Assembly (NCBI GenBank): GCA_965262875.1
Contig: OZ253569.1
Coordinates: 3,596,001 to 3,660,000, forward strand
Direction of reading: 5' to 3'
Length of the DNA: 64,000 nt
Origin: JBALVT01 sp965262875
GTDB taxonomy: Bacteria > Pseudomonadota > Gammaproteobacteria > Pseudomonadales > Halieaceae
Made by a program: the position numbers and the translations under genes. Numbering within the stretch: the stretch's first letter is position 1; every line of letters begins with the position of its first letter. A model generated the notes under the pieces. It made no database searches and was not told the origin of the DNA. It saw only the letters and a list, made by a program, of their open reading frames with translations. This document shows positions 54,954-63,908 of this stretch, piece by piece.

Positions 54954-55997
54954 ATGACGGTCGAGCAATCACAATCGGTTTATGCCACCAGTATCAATGC
55001 GGTGTTGCAAGTTGCCGTGGCTGCGGGCGTTGATCGAAATGTGTTGCTTGAGGCCGCTGGCATCAATCCGGCGATACTTTCTATTCCCGGCGAGCGGGTG
55101 GCGGTATCCCAGTTCATCTCCCTTTATAAGTTGGCCGAAGCTCAGACACGCGATCCTGACATAGGTTTAAAGGTAGGGCGGGCCAGCTACTTTCTCGGTA
55201 TGAATTTGCACCTTTATATGACGACAATTTGCGTCAACCTGAAGCAGTATTTGAATGTCATTCCCAGTACGATCCGCCTGCGAGGTGATCTGGGTAGAGT
55301 ATTGATTCGGCCGGAGAAGGATTTTATTCGTCTCGAATGGCACCCGCTTAATTCAAGAGTTGGCGCGCTCAGGCTCGTTAGTGACGAAATGTTGTTGTCT
55401 TCGGCCTTAATCGTAGGCTCGATTTGCGCGCTTCCCGTACCCGTTATGGGAGCGGAATTCAGTTATTCCAGACCCGAAAGTACCGCGGGCCTGGAGAGCG
55501 CATTCGGCAGCAAACTTCGTTTCGATAGTGAGGTGAGTTGTCTCTACTTTCCGAGAGAAAGTCTTCACTACCCACTGCTAAATTTAGATTATGAACTCGG
55601 CCAGGACTTCACCGCTAAACCTCAGTCCTTGTTTGAAAGCACGAAAGGAATTGAAGACCCATTTTTGCGAGATTTAAGAGCGGCCATGCTGAGAACCTTA
55701 CCCACTGGTGAGTTGACAATAGACAGCTTGTCCGACGCCGTGGGAGTTTCCCGGCGCACGCTACAGCGGCGTTTGACAGCCCGTGATTCAAGTTTCAAAC
55801 AGTTACTACAGAACTTACGCAACGAGCTGTCGGAGCGTTATCTGGAAGACGCGAGACTGGGCATCACTGAAATCGCATTTCTGCTCGGCTATTCTGATCA
55901 GGCCTCTTTTTCCAACGCCTTTAGAAGCTGGCGCAACTGCTCACCCAGTGAGTACCGCAATAAAATCAATCAATCAAAGCAAGGAATAGGTCAATGA
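54954..55997 (+). CDS. AraC-family regulator with arabinose-binding-like N-terminal domain
   Basis: The 347-residue protein has the N-terminal sensory domain (INAVLQVAVAAGVDRNVLLE, SRVGALRLVSDE) and a C-terminal HTH pair: SLSDAVGVSRRTLQRRLTA and LGITEIAFLLGYSDQASFSNAF. Its stop overlaps the ATG of the following SDR (ATGA), an unusual place for a regulator and good evidence for cotranscription. It probably controls this acyl-CoA cluster. Confidence 0.9.
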   Translation: MTVEQSQSVYATSINAVLQVAVAAGVDRNVLLEAAGINPAILSIPGERVAVSQFISLYKLAEAQTRDPDIGLKVGRASYFLGMNLHLYMTTICVNLKQYLNVIPSTIRLRGDLGRVLIRPEKDFIRLEWHPLNSRVGALRLVSDEMLLSSALIVGSICALPVPVMGAEFSYSRPESTAGLESAFGSKLRFDSEVSCLYFPRESLHYPLLNLDYELGQDFTAKPQSLFESTKGIEDPFLRDLRAAMLRTLPTGELTIDSLSDAVGVSRRTLQRRLTARDSSFKQLLQNLRNELSERYLEDARLGITEIAFLLGYSDQASFSNAFRSWRNCSPSEYRNKINQSKQGIGQ

Positions 55998-56761
55998 ACA
56001 ATTTGTTTTCAGTGGAGGGAAAAGTTGCCGTGGTCACAGGTGGCTCCGGTGGCATTGGTGCGATGATCGCCGAGGGCTTTGTCAAAAATGGTGTCAAGAC
56101 CTACATCACCGCGCGCAACGAAGAGCGAATACAAGAAGCCGTTAAGGCGTTTTCGGAGCACGGAGAATGTACCGGTATTGCTTCTAACCTGAGCACGACC
56201 GAGGGCGTGCAAGCCTTTGCCAATGAAATGAAGGAACGCGAATCCAAACTTGATATTCTGGTTAACAACGCAGGGGCTAGCTGGGGTGCCGATATCGACG
56301 ACTTTCCCGAGAGTGGGTGGGACAAAGTGATGGACCTGAACGTAAAATCCATTTTTTTCCTGACGCAACAGCTGTTACCCGAATTGCGTGCTGCGGGAAC
56401 CGCCGAAGACCCCGCCAGAGTCATTAACATTGGGTCGATCAATGGCATCACACACCCACACATGAACAATTATTCCTACTCGGCAAGCAAGGCAGCTGTG
56501 CACCAACTGACTCGTCATCTGGGCGCAGATCTGGCGCCGCAAAATATAAACGTCAACGGCATAGCGCCGGGGTTTTTTCCCAGCAAGATGACAGCGCATT
56601 TGCTGGAGCACGAGCAGGAGCTGGCCCAAGCCTTACCCCGTCGCCGCATGGGCACCAAAGAAGATGCGGCGGGAACCTCCATCTTTTTGTGTTCGCGCGC
56701 TTCGGCGTGGATGACAGGGCATATGGTTGTGCTTGACGGTGGTTATATAGCCGTAGCTTGA
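55994..56761 (+). CDS. Short-chain dehydrogenase/reductase
   Basis: The 255-residue SDR has TGGSGGIGAMIAEGF for the nucleotide, NNAGASWGAD, catalytic Ser in NIGSINGI and YSASKAAVHQ, and LDGGYIAVA at the end. The TARN after beta-2 favours NADP. It resembles RhlG/FabG-like 3-ketoacyl reductases. It is translationally coupled to the AraC gene and likely ends that operon. Confidence 0.88.
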   Translation: MNNLFSVEGKVAVVTGGSGGIGAMIAEGFVKNGVKTYITARNEERIQEAVKAFSEHGECTGIASNLSTTEGVQAFANEMKERESKLDILVNNAGASWGADIDDFPESGWDKVMDLNVKSIFFLTQQLLPELRAAGTAEDPARVINIGSINGITHPHMNNYSYSASKAAVHQLTRHLGADLAPQNINVNGIAPGFFPSKMTAHLLEHEQELAQALPRRRMGTKEDAAGTSIFLCSRASAWMTGHMVVLDGGYIAVA

Positions 56762-56818
56762 GGGCTGTTACCCGCAACCGCAATACGTCATACTGACTCA
56801 ATACTGGGAGAATACGAC

Positions 56819-59800
56819 ATGATAGGAACCTGTGCTGGACCCCTGCGAATACTTTTCATATTGATAGTGAGTTCTATTGTAAGCAGCTGCGGGGGTAACA
56901 GTTCTGACCGGGCCGAGGAAGATGCGGAACTCGGGCCAAGGGCCGAAGCTCGCCTGGCCAGCATAGACTCCGACTTACTTCAGGGCCCGCTCGCCCGCAG
57001 TAGCTCCGGCGACTACGTGCTTGAGAACGACAATCTCAGAGTCATCATCCAAAAGCCCGGACGCAATTGGTTTGGGCTCGGCACCTATGGCGGCAACATC
57101 ATTGATGCCAGTGCCAAACTTACCAGCGGCGGTTTCAACCCGGATCATCTGGAAGAGTTTGTCAGCGGCATCAATATTGAAAATACGCCCAACTATACGG
57201 ATATAGAAATCCGTAACGACGGAGATGACAGGGAAGCCGCAGTGATTTGCGCTACCGGGCCCGACGATCTATTGGAGTTTGTTAATGCGAGTTCCTCGGT
57301 GCGGGCCCTGCCTGCCAATTTTCCCGTCAGCGCGGACGACACCGACCTGCCCATAGAGATTGAAACTTGCTATAGCTTGAGCCCTGAACAACCCTGGGTG
57401 ACCATCGATACGACACTAAGCAATACCACAGGCGATGCCGTTGCCCTTTACATGACCGAATACTTAGGTGGTTCTGGAGAGGTGGAGGCTTTCCAGCCGG
57501 GAGCTGGGTTTGGCGAGCCACTGTTCACCACCAGCTGTCCTGCGACGACCCACGTAGCGTGTGCACAGGGTATGTGCGATCAATGCAATTACTTTGCCTA
57601 CTCTGGAAACAGTGGTGCAGCGGGAGTCTCCTACGGTTTGATTCACGAGGAGGAGGGAACTTCGAGCTTCTCCACAGCGGGTGTCAGCGTACTTATCTAC
57701 GGGCAGAACGTCGCGATTCTAATCGCCGCCTCCCTGCCTCCCAATTATGAAGTTCCGGCAAATGGCGAGTTGACCCTGCGCCGTTACTTTGCAGTGGGCG
57801 ATGGCAGCGCCAGCAGCATTGCGGATATTCGCAATCAGATTTTTGAAATCACTACCGGAGATATTTCAGGTGTAGTGACCAGTGGAGGAGAGCCGCTACA
57901 ACATGCCGACGTCGCGGTGTTTCAAACAACGAATGCCACCACAACTCCGCCGACCCGCTTTGTGGCGGGTCATGCCAGGACCGACGCGCAGGGTCAGTAC
58001 GCAATGACCTTGCCGCCGGGAGAATACGAAGTTCAAGCTCATATGGAAGGTTTTCTGTATGCAGATGAAACGCCCGCAGTGGTCAGCATCAGCGAGGGTC
58101 AAAATAGCGCGCAGGATTTTGACCTGCCAGCGCCGGGGCTGTTGCATGTTGATGTCACCGAAATATTTGGTATCGGCCCGGCCGAGCCCTCTCCTGCCAA
58201 ACTGCAGCTGGTCGGGTTTGATCCCAGCCCGGAGCTCAGAACAGGTTCCACCGGTATCTTTGGCGACAGTTCAGATAACTTGCCCTTTGGCATTGCGCTC
58301 GTTGAGTTCATTGATCGCAACGGCAGTAGTGACGTGCTCGCCGTCGAGCCCGGCGACTATCAGGTGGTGGTATCGCGAGGCCCGCGCTATTCGGCGTTCC
58401 GGCAGAACATCACTATCACCAGCGGGCAAACCACAGAAGTGCAGGCCCAGTTAACACAAGTGGTTGCCACACCCGATGTGATCTACGGGGACTTCCATGT
58501 GCATTCCATTGACTCCATTGATTCAGAAGTCACGCGACAGGAAAGAGTGGCAACCTATCTTGCCGAAGGTATGGATTTCTTTACACCGTCCGATCACGGA
58601 ATCAGAGTTGATTTCACCGATACCGTTGTGGAAATGGATGTGGCCGACCTCATTGCCACGGCGCCCAGCAGTGAGCTGACAACCCCCGACTACGGCCATT
58701 TTAATAGCTGGCCGGTGACAATCGACAGTTCGCAAATAGGTGGCGGCAACGTCGACTGGGGCCGAGAGGCTGCTCCAGGCATGGATTTCCCCGAGTACGG
58801 CAGCTTCGGTTTGTCACCGGCTGAAATCTACTCCCGGATTCTAGATGACCCCATGCAGAACATTGTGCAGATCAATCATATTGCCGGTCATTTTGGAGGC
58901 GGAGGGTTGGCAATCGACACCGGTATGACACCACCGCAATCGACCGCAAACTTGAGTGAGAAACGGCTTGACCCGAGCCTGGACAATGCTTTTGATGCGG
59001 GATTTCAATCCCTGGAAATCTGGATAGGTGCGGATGGACGCTCGGGTATTTTTGACCGCTTTCTCGGACAAAATGCCGGTGATTGGTTCAACCTGATTAA
59101 TCAGGGCATTGTGCGAACGGCGGTTGCGAATTCCGATACACACGACCGAAGAAACACGCATATGTCGGCACGTAATCTTATTTCCAGTGAAGTGACGAAT
59201 CCCTCGCAACTCTCAGGTATCGCCGAGGAGCTGGCCGCCAGCGTGGCGAACGGCAAGGTGGTTGGTAGCAACGGTCCATTTATGACTATTCGAGCGACGG
59301 GAAGATTGGTTGGGCTTTCCCAAACTGCTGGATTGGGTGTCGATGAGTCGAATACGATTCCCATTTCCAATAATTCGGGTCTGTCTGTGGAGGTTTTCAT
59401 CTCAACACCAGAATGGGCGCCTGTCGATTCGGTAGATTTCTACATCAACAATCAGCCTGAATTAACCAGCGCGCCAGGCGTTGCGGCTCGCTACGGCATT
59501 TGTTCTAGCTTCACGATAAGTGCGGGCGATCCCGGATGGGAAGAACTTTTGGCGAGCGGAGTTAATGGAGTGCCGGGCGCCGATCGCAGGGACATTAGAG
59601 TGTCAGCGCAAATAGCGGCTCGTACGGAGGATAGCTGGCTCGTTGCAATCGCTCATGGTAGCGACGGCATATCTCGTCCCATGTTTCCCATCGTCCCAGA
59701 TGATCTTGCAGCGGCGGGTAATACCACCTTGGCCAATTTGACCGATGGCAATCTCGATGAGTCGGGAGTTCTCGCCTATGCCTTTAGCAACCCGCTGTTC

Positions 59801-59866
59801 TTCGATGTGGGCGGGAATGGATGGGTGGCACCGGGCGTGGCCAACGCGGCATGTTCAACGCCCTGA
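56819..59866 (+). CDS. PHP-domain (CehA/McbA-like) lipoprotein
   Basis: The 1015-residue protein has a lipobox signal (ISSIVSSCGG near residue 22), so it is surface- or periplasm-anchored. The N-half is beta rich; a carboxypeptidase-regulatory-like domain is near 345-420 (GDISGVVTSGGEPLQHADVA). The C-half is a PHP metal-hydrolase domain: GDFHVHSIDS near 559, FFTPSDHG near 590, QINHIAGH, and NSDTHDRR near 773. CehA and McbA members split carbamate or ester bonds; substrate here is unknown. It ends four bases before the convergent DUF1214 gene. Confidence 0.82.
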   Translation: MIGTCAGPLRILFILIVSSIVSSCGGNSSDRAEEDAELGPRAEARLASIDSDLLQGPLARSSSGDYVLENDNLRVIIQKPGRNWFGLGTYGGNIIDASAKLTSGGFNPDHLEEFVSGINIENTPNYTDIEIRNDGDDREAAVICATGPDDLLEFVNASSSVRALPANFPVSADDTDLPIEIETCYSLSPEQPWVTIDTTLSNTTGDAVALYMTEYLGGSGEVEAFQPGAGFGEPLFTTSCPATTHVACAQGMCDQCNYFAYSGNSGAAGVSYGLIHEEEGTSSFSTAGVSVLIYGQNVAILIAASLPPNYEVPANGELTLRRYFAVGDGSASSIADIRNQIFEITTGDISGVVTSGGEPLQHADVAVFQTTNATTTPPTRFVAGHARTDAQGQYAMTLPPGEYEVQAHMEGFLYADETPAVVSISEGQNSAQDFDLPAPGLLHVDVTEIFGIGPAEPSPAKLQLVGFDPSPELRTGSTGIFGDSSDNLPFGIALVEFIDRNGSSDVLAVEPGDYQVVVSRGPRYSAFRQNITITSGQTTEVQAQLTQVVATPDVIYGDFHVHSIDSIDSEVTRQERVATYLAEGMDFFTPSDHGIRVDFTDTVVEMDVADLIATAPSSELTTPDYGHFNSWPVTIDSSQIGGGNVDWGREAAPGMDFPEYGSFGLSPAEIYSRILDDPMQNIVQINHIAGHFGGGGLAIDTGMTPPQSTANLSEKRLDPSLDNAFDAGFQSLEIWIGADGRSGIFDRFLGQNAGDWFNLINQGIVRTAVANSDTHDRRNTHMSARNLISSEVTNPSQLSGIAEELAASVANGKVVGSNGPFMTIRATGRLVGLSQTAGLGVDESNTIPISNNSGLSVEVFISTPEWAPVDSVDFYINNQPELTSAPGVAARYGICSSFTISAGDPGWEELLASGVNGVPGADRRDIRVSAQIAARTEDSWLVAIAHGSDGISRPMFPIVPDDLAAAGNTTLANLTDGNLDESGVLAYAFSNPLFFDVGGNGWVAPGVANAACSTP

Positions 59867-59870
59867 CTTA

Positions 59871-60976
59871 TCAAGCTGAGTTCTTTAAATCGGCAAGTTT
59901 CATCACCTGAGTGTTGAGCTCAGGATGCTCCTGCGCGCCGATCCAGCGCCAACACATGGTGCCCATAGTGTGGCCTGCGGTCTCAACCCAATTGGGCACC
60001 CCTGGGTCGGTGTGTGACACGACGACTCTTACACTGCCGTCGGGATTGTAGTGTGCAGTGTGTTTGTTGATATGGATGGTGTGGAAGCGATAGTCCAATG
60101 ATTCCATCCACCAGTTATCCAGTTGGAAATTCCAGGTTTGGCACTCAGGTATAAGAGGCGCGTCGATAACAAATACTTCATCGGCAGCAAGCTCCCAGGC
60201 GCTGTGAAAGTAGAAGATATTGGGATCGCCGCCAATGGACTGGCAGTAATCCTGATCGGCAGGGGCAACTGATTATTGGTCGGTAGAAAGCTCTCCGCCC
60301 AGTTTTCGAACATTTGCGAAGAGCCTTTTACAAACTTAACCGCGCCTTGCAGCCCGCGCTCCAATTTCTCGGCGCTCAGCGGTTCCGGGCGGTCGTCACC
60401 AGCGCCGATACGTTCAATTTTCAAATCCGCTCGCTGTTCCTCAATCCTATCCTGAAAGGTTTGCCGCACGGTAATAGAATTGGTTTTGGGACCCATGGGC
60501 AGCCAGTTTCCGCTGTGTTCGCGCTGGCTGATGATGATCTCCACGGTGCCATCAGGGCTGATGTCCATGCCCCTCGCGTCGATGTGCCCGGTTACTTCCA
60601 TCGTCCCACCTGAGGCATACTTGTTGATGATGGTGCTCAGCCCCAGATAATCCACACTGCCCCTGGTGCCGCTAATGCGATAGTCAAACTGAGGGTTTAG
60701 CGGAGCACTTTCGTAGCGGTTGTCTGGATTGTCCGCTCCCAACTTAATGGTTTCATGAGCACCACAGCGCAATTGTGGAAAGGCTGGGTCGCGGTGTTCC
60801 AGAAAACTCTCAAGGCCGCCTCGTAACAGCCGGGTGAGGTAGCGATATCCCTCGGCTCGGTTAAATGCATCCTTGGGGGCCTTGTCACTGTTTACGATTT
60901 CACCGGCTTCTTTGAGCGCGTCGCAAAAGTTATTCCAGGCCGTGCCATCCAATATTCTTTGTTCCGAGTCACTCAT
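59871..60976 (-). pseudogene. DUF1214 domain protein, frameshifted near its middle
   Basis: The first frame (60976 to about 60260) encodes MSDSEQRILDGTAWNNFCDA through FENWAESFLPTNNQ. It then departs from the family. The other frame resumes with ADQDYCQSIGGDPNIFYFHS, FQLDNWWMESLDYRFHTIHI and GTMCWRWIGAQE, ending in NSA. A single-base change near 60258 would rejoin a protein of about 368 residues. Related proteins are soluble and of unknown function. It is convergent with the lipoprotein gene. Confidence 0.8.
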
Positions 60977-61007
60977 CGTATGCTCCTTGTACTGTCGGTC
61001 GTGCCGC

Positions 61008-62153
61008 TCAGTAGCCTGCGCGAATATTTACAACATTGATCAGCGCTTCACCGGCAACATACCGCCTGAGATTTTCCACGGTCAAGGTCGCCGTTCTCTC
61101 GAGGCTCTGGGCAGTCACCGCAGAGACGTGTGGCGTGATGATCACATTGTCCATGCCCCACAAAGCACTGGTTTCGGGCAGCGGCTCAGGATCGGTTACG
61201 TCCAGACCCGCTGCGTATAGACGCCTGGATTGAAGCGCTGCAATTAGATCGGCTGTGACAGTGCTTTTACCGCGGCCTACGCTTAAGAAAATAGAACCGG
61301 GCTTGGCGCTTGCGAAAAACTGTTCGTCAAACACTCCCGTCGTTTTCGCGGTCAGTGGCAGTGCATTCACTATGACATCAGCTTTTGCAGCAAGGGTGTG
61401 CAACTCGTCGGACAGCCCGACATACTCGATGTAGTCAGGGCCATTGCGAGAGGAATTACGAGTGGCAATCACGCGCATACCAAGGCCGTGTGCGCGTATC
61501 GCTATCTGCGAGCCAATACCGCCCAGACCTACGACTAGCATAGTTTTGCCTGTGAGCTCACCAAATCGCGAAGACCGCGCGAGGTTTTGATCCCATTTCG
61601 AAGCACTTTGTGCGCGCAGGTAAGTAGGAAGATTCTTGGCGAGGGCCATCATCATCGCTATGGTGTGTTCCGCTATAGTCGGTCCCGATAGACGCTTGGT
61701 GTTGGTGAATGTAATATTTTCCAATTGCTCTTCACTCAGCCCTTTGCAGAGATCCATTCCGGCAAAGTAGCTGTGCAGCCAAAGTAATTTAGCGTCTGCG
61801 TTTTGCAGGGTTGGGAGAGAACACACACCTATGATTGCGTCGGTGCCCTTTAGAACTTTTTCGTCCAAAACAAAGTTCTCAGACCGATCAATCACAAGCT
61901 CAGTGTTTCCCGCGGCGTGCTTCAGTTGGTCCTCGAAATTTGGCATTTGAGAGGAGAAAGCAGTGGGCAAATTGACAACCACGCGTTTTGGCTTCCACGA
62001 CGTATTTTCTGAAATTGGTTTGTCCGCCGTTCGCAGCTCAAACTCGTCAATAAGTTTGCTGGCTGCAAGTGGGGCATCAGCCGAGGCGTGAAATACCATG
62101 GTGCTACTTAGAAGGGCGATCAAGAGCGTTTTCGAAATCATTGCTGCGTACAT
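61008..62153 (-). CDS. D-2-hydroxyacid dehydrogenase with signal peptide
   Basis: The 381-residue protein has an N-terminal hydrophobic segment (residues 5-20) with a likely cleavage site after ASA near 25. It then has a D-2-hydroxyacid dehydrogenase core: VVGLGGIGSQIAIRAHG for NAD, catalytic Arg in SVGRGKST, Glu in TDPEPLPETSALW and His in NVIITPHVSA. The enzyme reduces 2-oxoacids with NADH in the cytoplasm in most bacteria, so export is odd and needs a cofactor source. GGAG lies five bases before ATG 62153. The gene is tail to head with a methyltransferase gene. Confidence 0.85.
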   Translation of the reverse strand: MYAAMISKTLLIALLSSTMVFHASADAPLAASKLIDEFELRTADKPISENTSWKPKRVVVNLPTAFSSQMPNFEDQLKHAAGNTELVIDRSENFVLDEKVLKGTDAIIGVCSLPTLQNADAKLLWLHSYFAGMDLCKGLSEEQLENITFTNTKRLSGPTIAEHTIAMMMALAKNLPTYLRAQSASKWDQNLARSSRFGELTGKTMLVVGLGGIGSQIAIRAHGLGMRVIATRNSSRNGPDYIEYVGLSDELHTLAAKADVIVNALPLTAKTTGVFDEQFFASAKPGSIFLSVGRGKSTVTADLIAALQSRRLYAAGLDVTDPEPLPETSALWGMDNVIITPHVSAVTAQSLERTATLTVENLRRYVAGEALINVVNIRAGY

Positions 62154-62165
62154 GTCTTCTCCAGT

Positions 62166-62726
62166 TTAAAGCGGTTTGCGGGCTACAATTTGTGCGATCG
62201 CTGCGGGTTGTTCCCCAGCATAGTCTTCAATTCTACCCTCAAATTCATGCAGTACTTCCCAGCCAGAAAAGTATTCACTTAACTCGCCGGGCCGCAATAA
62301 AAAATCCGGGTTTTTGGGGCGGCCGAATTGTGGTTGATCCACCGTGAAGGTTTCATAGATGACCAGTCCGCCAGGTAGTATAGCGTTTTTGAGGCTGGCC
62401 ATAAGAGGGCGGTGTAAGTATCGAAACACCACAATTCCGGCGAAGCTATTTTCCTTGAGCTGCTGCTGCGGTTCTGTTTCGAAGTCCACCGGCCATAAAG
62501 TTGCGAGTTTATTCACCGCTGACAATGAGGGAAGGCTCAGTTGTTGCTTCACCTGATCGAGGGCGTCTTGGCTGGTGTCGGCAAACACGGTGGGGATACT
62601 ATTCTGAATCAGATACAGCCCGTTGCGACCCTTGCCGCAAGCCGTATCGAGAAAAGGACCTTTCAGGGAGGCCTCGGATATTGCCTTCAAATGGACCCGC
62701 AGTAGGTCTGAGTGCGCCGTGCTCAC
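62166..62726 (-). CDS. Class I SAM-dependent methyltransferase (TehB-like)
   Basis: The 186-residue protein has motif I in LDTACGKGRNGLYL (about 26-38), then an acidic FADTS and a downstream GLVIYETFTVDQPQFGRP block as in tellurite-resistance/thiopurine-type methyltransferases. The start is GTG 62726, four bases after the HxlR stop, so it is coupled to the regulator. The substrate is unknown; it may be a small anion or thiol. Confidence 0.75.
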   Translation of the reverse strand: MSTAHSDLLRVHLKAISEASLKGPFLDTACGKGRNGLYLIQNSIPTVFADTSQDALDQVKQQLSLPSLSAVNKLATLWPVDFETEPQQQLKENSFAGIVVFRYLHRPLMASLKNAILPGGLVIYETFTVDQPQFGRPKNPDFLLRPGELSEYFSGWEVLHEFEGRIEDYAGEQPAAIAQIVARKPL

Positions 62727-62729
62727 AGC

Positions 62730-63260
62730 CTACTGGGCGCTCATCTGCGGGCGAAGAGAGGGCGGCAATTTTTCTTCTGTGTGCTGTTTTTTGGTGTTCG
62801 CCAGTGCAGCTTTTAAGCCGGGACCAATTTGCGGAGAAACCTCCCAGGCATTCAAAGGCTCGTGACATTCGCTGCAACACATAAGCGGCTGCGTCTTGTG
62901 CCCGCAGACCTTGTGTTCATATTCAATGGGCGGACCATTGCCATCGTCCAGCCATTTGTCGCCCCATTGCGCCATGGTCATAATGATCGGATACAGGTCT
63001 ATACCCTTTTTAGTAAGGTGATATTCGAATCGTTGGGGTTTGTCCTGGTAGGCACGTTTTTGCAAAACGTTTTGCTGCTCAAGCTTTCGCAATCGCTGTG
63101 TGAGGGCAGGGCGGCTGACGCCCAGTTGTTTGCACAAATCCTCGAAGCGGCGGGTGCCCAGAAAAATATCCCTCAGTATTAGCAAGCTCCAGCGATCACC
63201 GATCACTGATAGCGTGCGCGCTACCGAGCAGGTCTGGCTATCGATCTCACTCCATTTCAT
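62730..63260 (-). CDS. HxlR-family transcriptional regulator
   Basis: The 176-residue winged-helix protein has CSVARTLSVIGDRWSLLILR with the early redox-type Cys, then LGVSRPALTQRLRKLEQ and the wing YHLTKKGIDLYPI. A Cys-rich tail (KVCGHKTQPLMCCSECHEPL) could bind zinc or sense oxidants. It is divergent from the SDR remnant, with a perfect palindrome between them, and it heads an operon with the methyltransferase and perhaps the exported dehydrogenase. Confidence 0.9.
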   Translation of the reverse strand: MKWSEIDSQTCSVARTLSVIGDRWSLLILRDIFLGTRRFEDLCKQLGVSRPALTQRLRKLEQQNVLQKRAYQDKPQRFEYHLTKKGIDLYPIIMTMAQWGDKWLDDGNGPPIEYEHKVCGHKTQPLMCCSECHEPLNAWEVSPQIGPGLKAALANTKKQHTEEKLPPSLRPQMSAQ

Positions 63261-63315
63261 GTGTTGCTACCCCTCGGGGGTTTTCTCAAGCGAATAATTG
63301 GCAGTCTAACTTGAC

Positions 63316-63358
63316 GGGTTCATAATTTAAACCTATAGTCAGTTTAAATTATGAACCC
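63316..63358. promoter_or_regulatory. Perfect 17-bp palindromic operator candidate
   Basis: GGGTTCATAATTTAAAC (63316-63332) and its exact complement GTTTAAATTATGAACCC (63342-63358) flank the 9-base spacer CTATAGTCA. It lies between the HxlR and SDR genes, and an ATG of the SDR frame sits within the right arm. HxlR proteins bind such dyads as dimers, so it is the likely autoregulatory site. Confidence 0.7.
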
Positions 63359-63374
63359 TCTACAGGAGCCGTCC

Positions 63375-63897
63375 GTGAGCAACGCACCCGCTGAAAAAGT
63401 CGCACTCGTGCTGGGAGCTGGAGATGCCATTGGTAGCGCCATTGTCCGCAAGTTTGCCCAGCGTGGAATGACCGTATGCGCTGCCAGGCGCGATGGCAGT
63501 AAACTGGATCCCCTTGATGGCTGAGCTCGGCGAAGCGGCCAGGTACATGACCAAACGAGGTCGTGGCACCATCATCTTCACTGGAGCAACCGCCAGTGTT
63601 CGCGGCGCGGCAGGCTTTGCCGCTTTTGCCAGCGCAAAACACGGCCTCCGCGCGCTCGCGCAGAGCATGGCCAGGGAGCTGGGCCCGAAAAATATTCACG
63701 TGGCCCATGTGGTTATTGATGGTGGTGTGGATACCGCCTGGATTGCAGAGAATTTTCCAGATTACGAATCACGCAAAGCGGTCGATGGCATCGTTAACCC
63801 CAACGACCTCGCGGACAACTACGTTATGCTGCATGAGCAGCCTAGAAATGCATGGACATTTGAACTCGATGTCCGCCCCTGGGAAGAAAAGTGGTAG
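63375..63897 (+). pseudogene. Short-chain dehydrogenase with internal deletion and frame change
   Basis: From GTG 63375 (CAGGAG upstream) the first 49 residues give KVALVLGAGDAIGSAIVRKF and end LDPLDG at a TGA at 63522. In another frame the sequence resumes with AARYMTKRGRGTIIFTGATA, AAFASAKHGLRALAQSMARE and ends at 63897. About 100 residues between the nucleotide motif and the catalytic Ser are missing. The joint lies around 63510-63535. Intact relatives are 240-260 residues long. It is followed eleven bases later by the DsbA-like gene. Confidence 0.8.
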
Positions 63898-63908
63898 GAG
63901 AACCCTTA

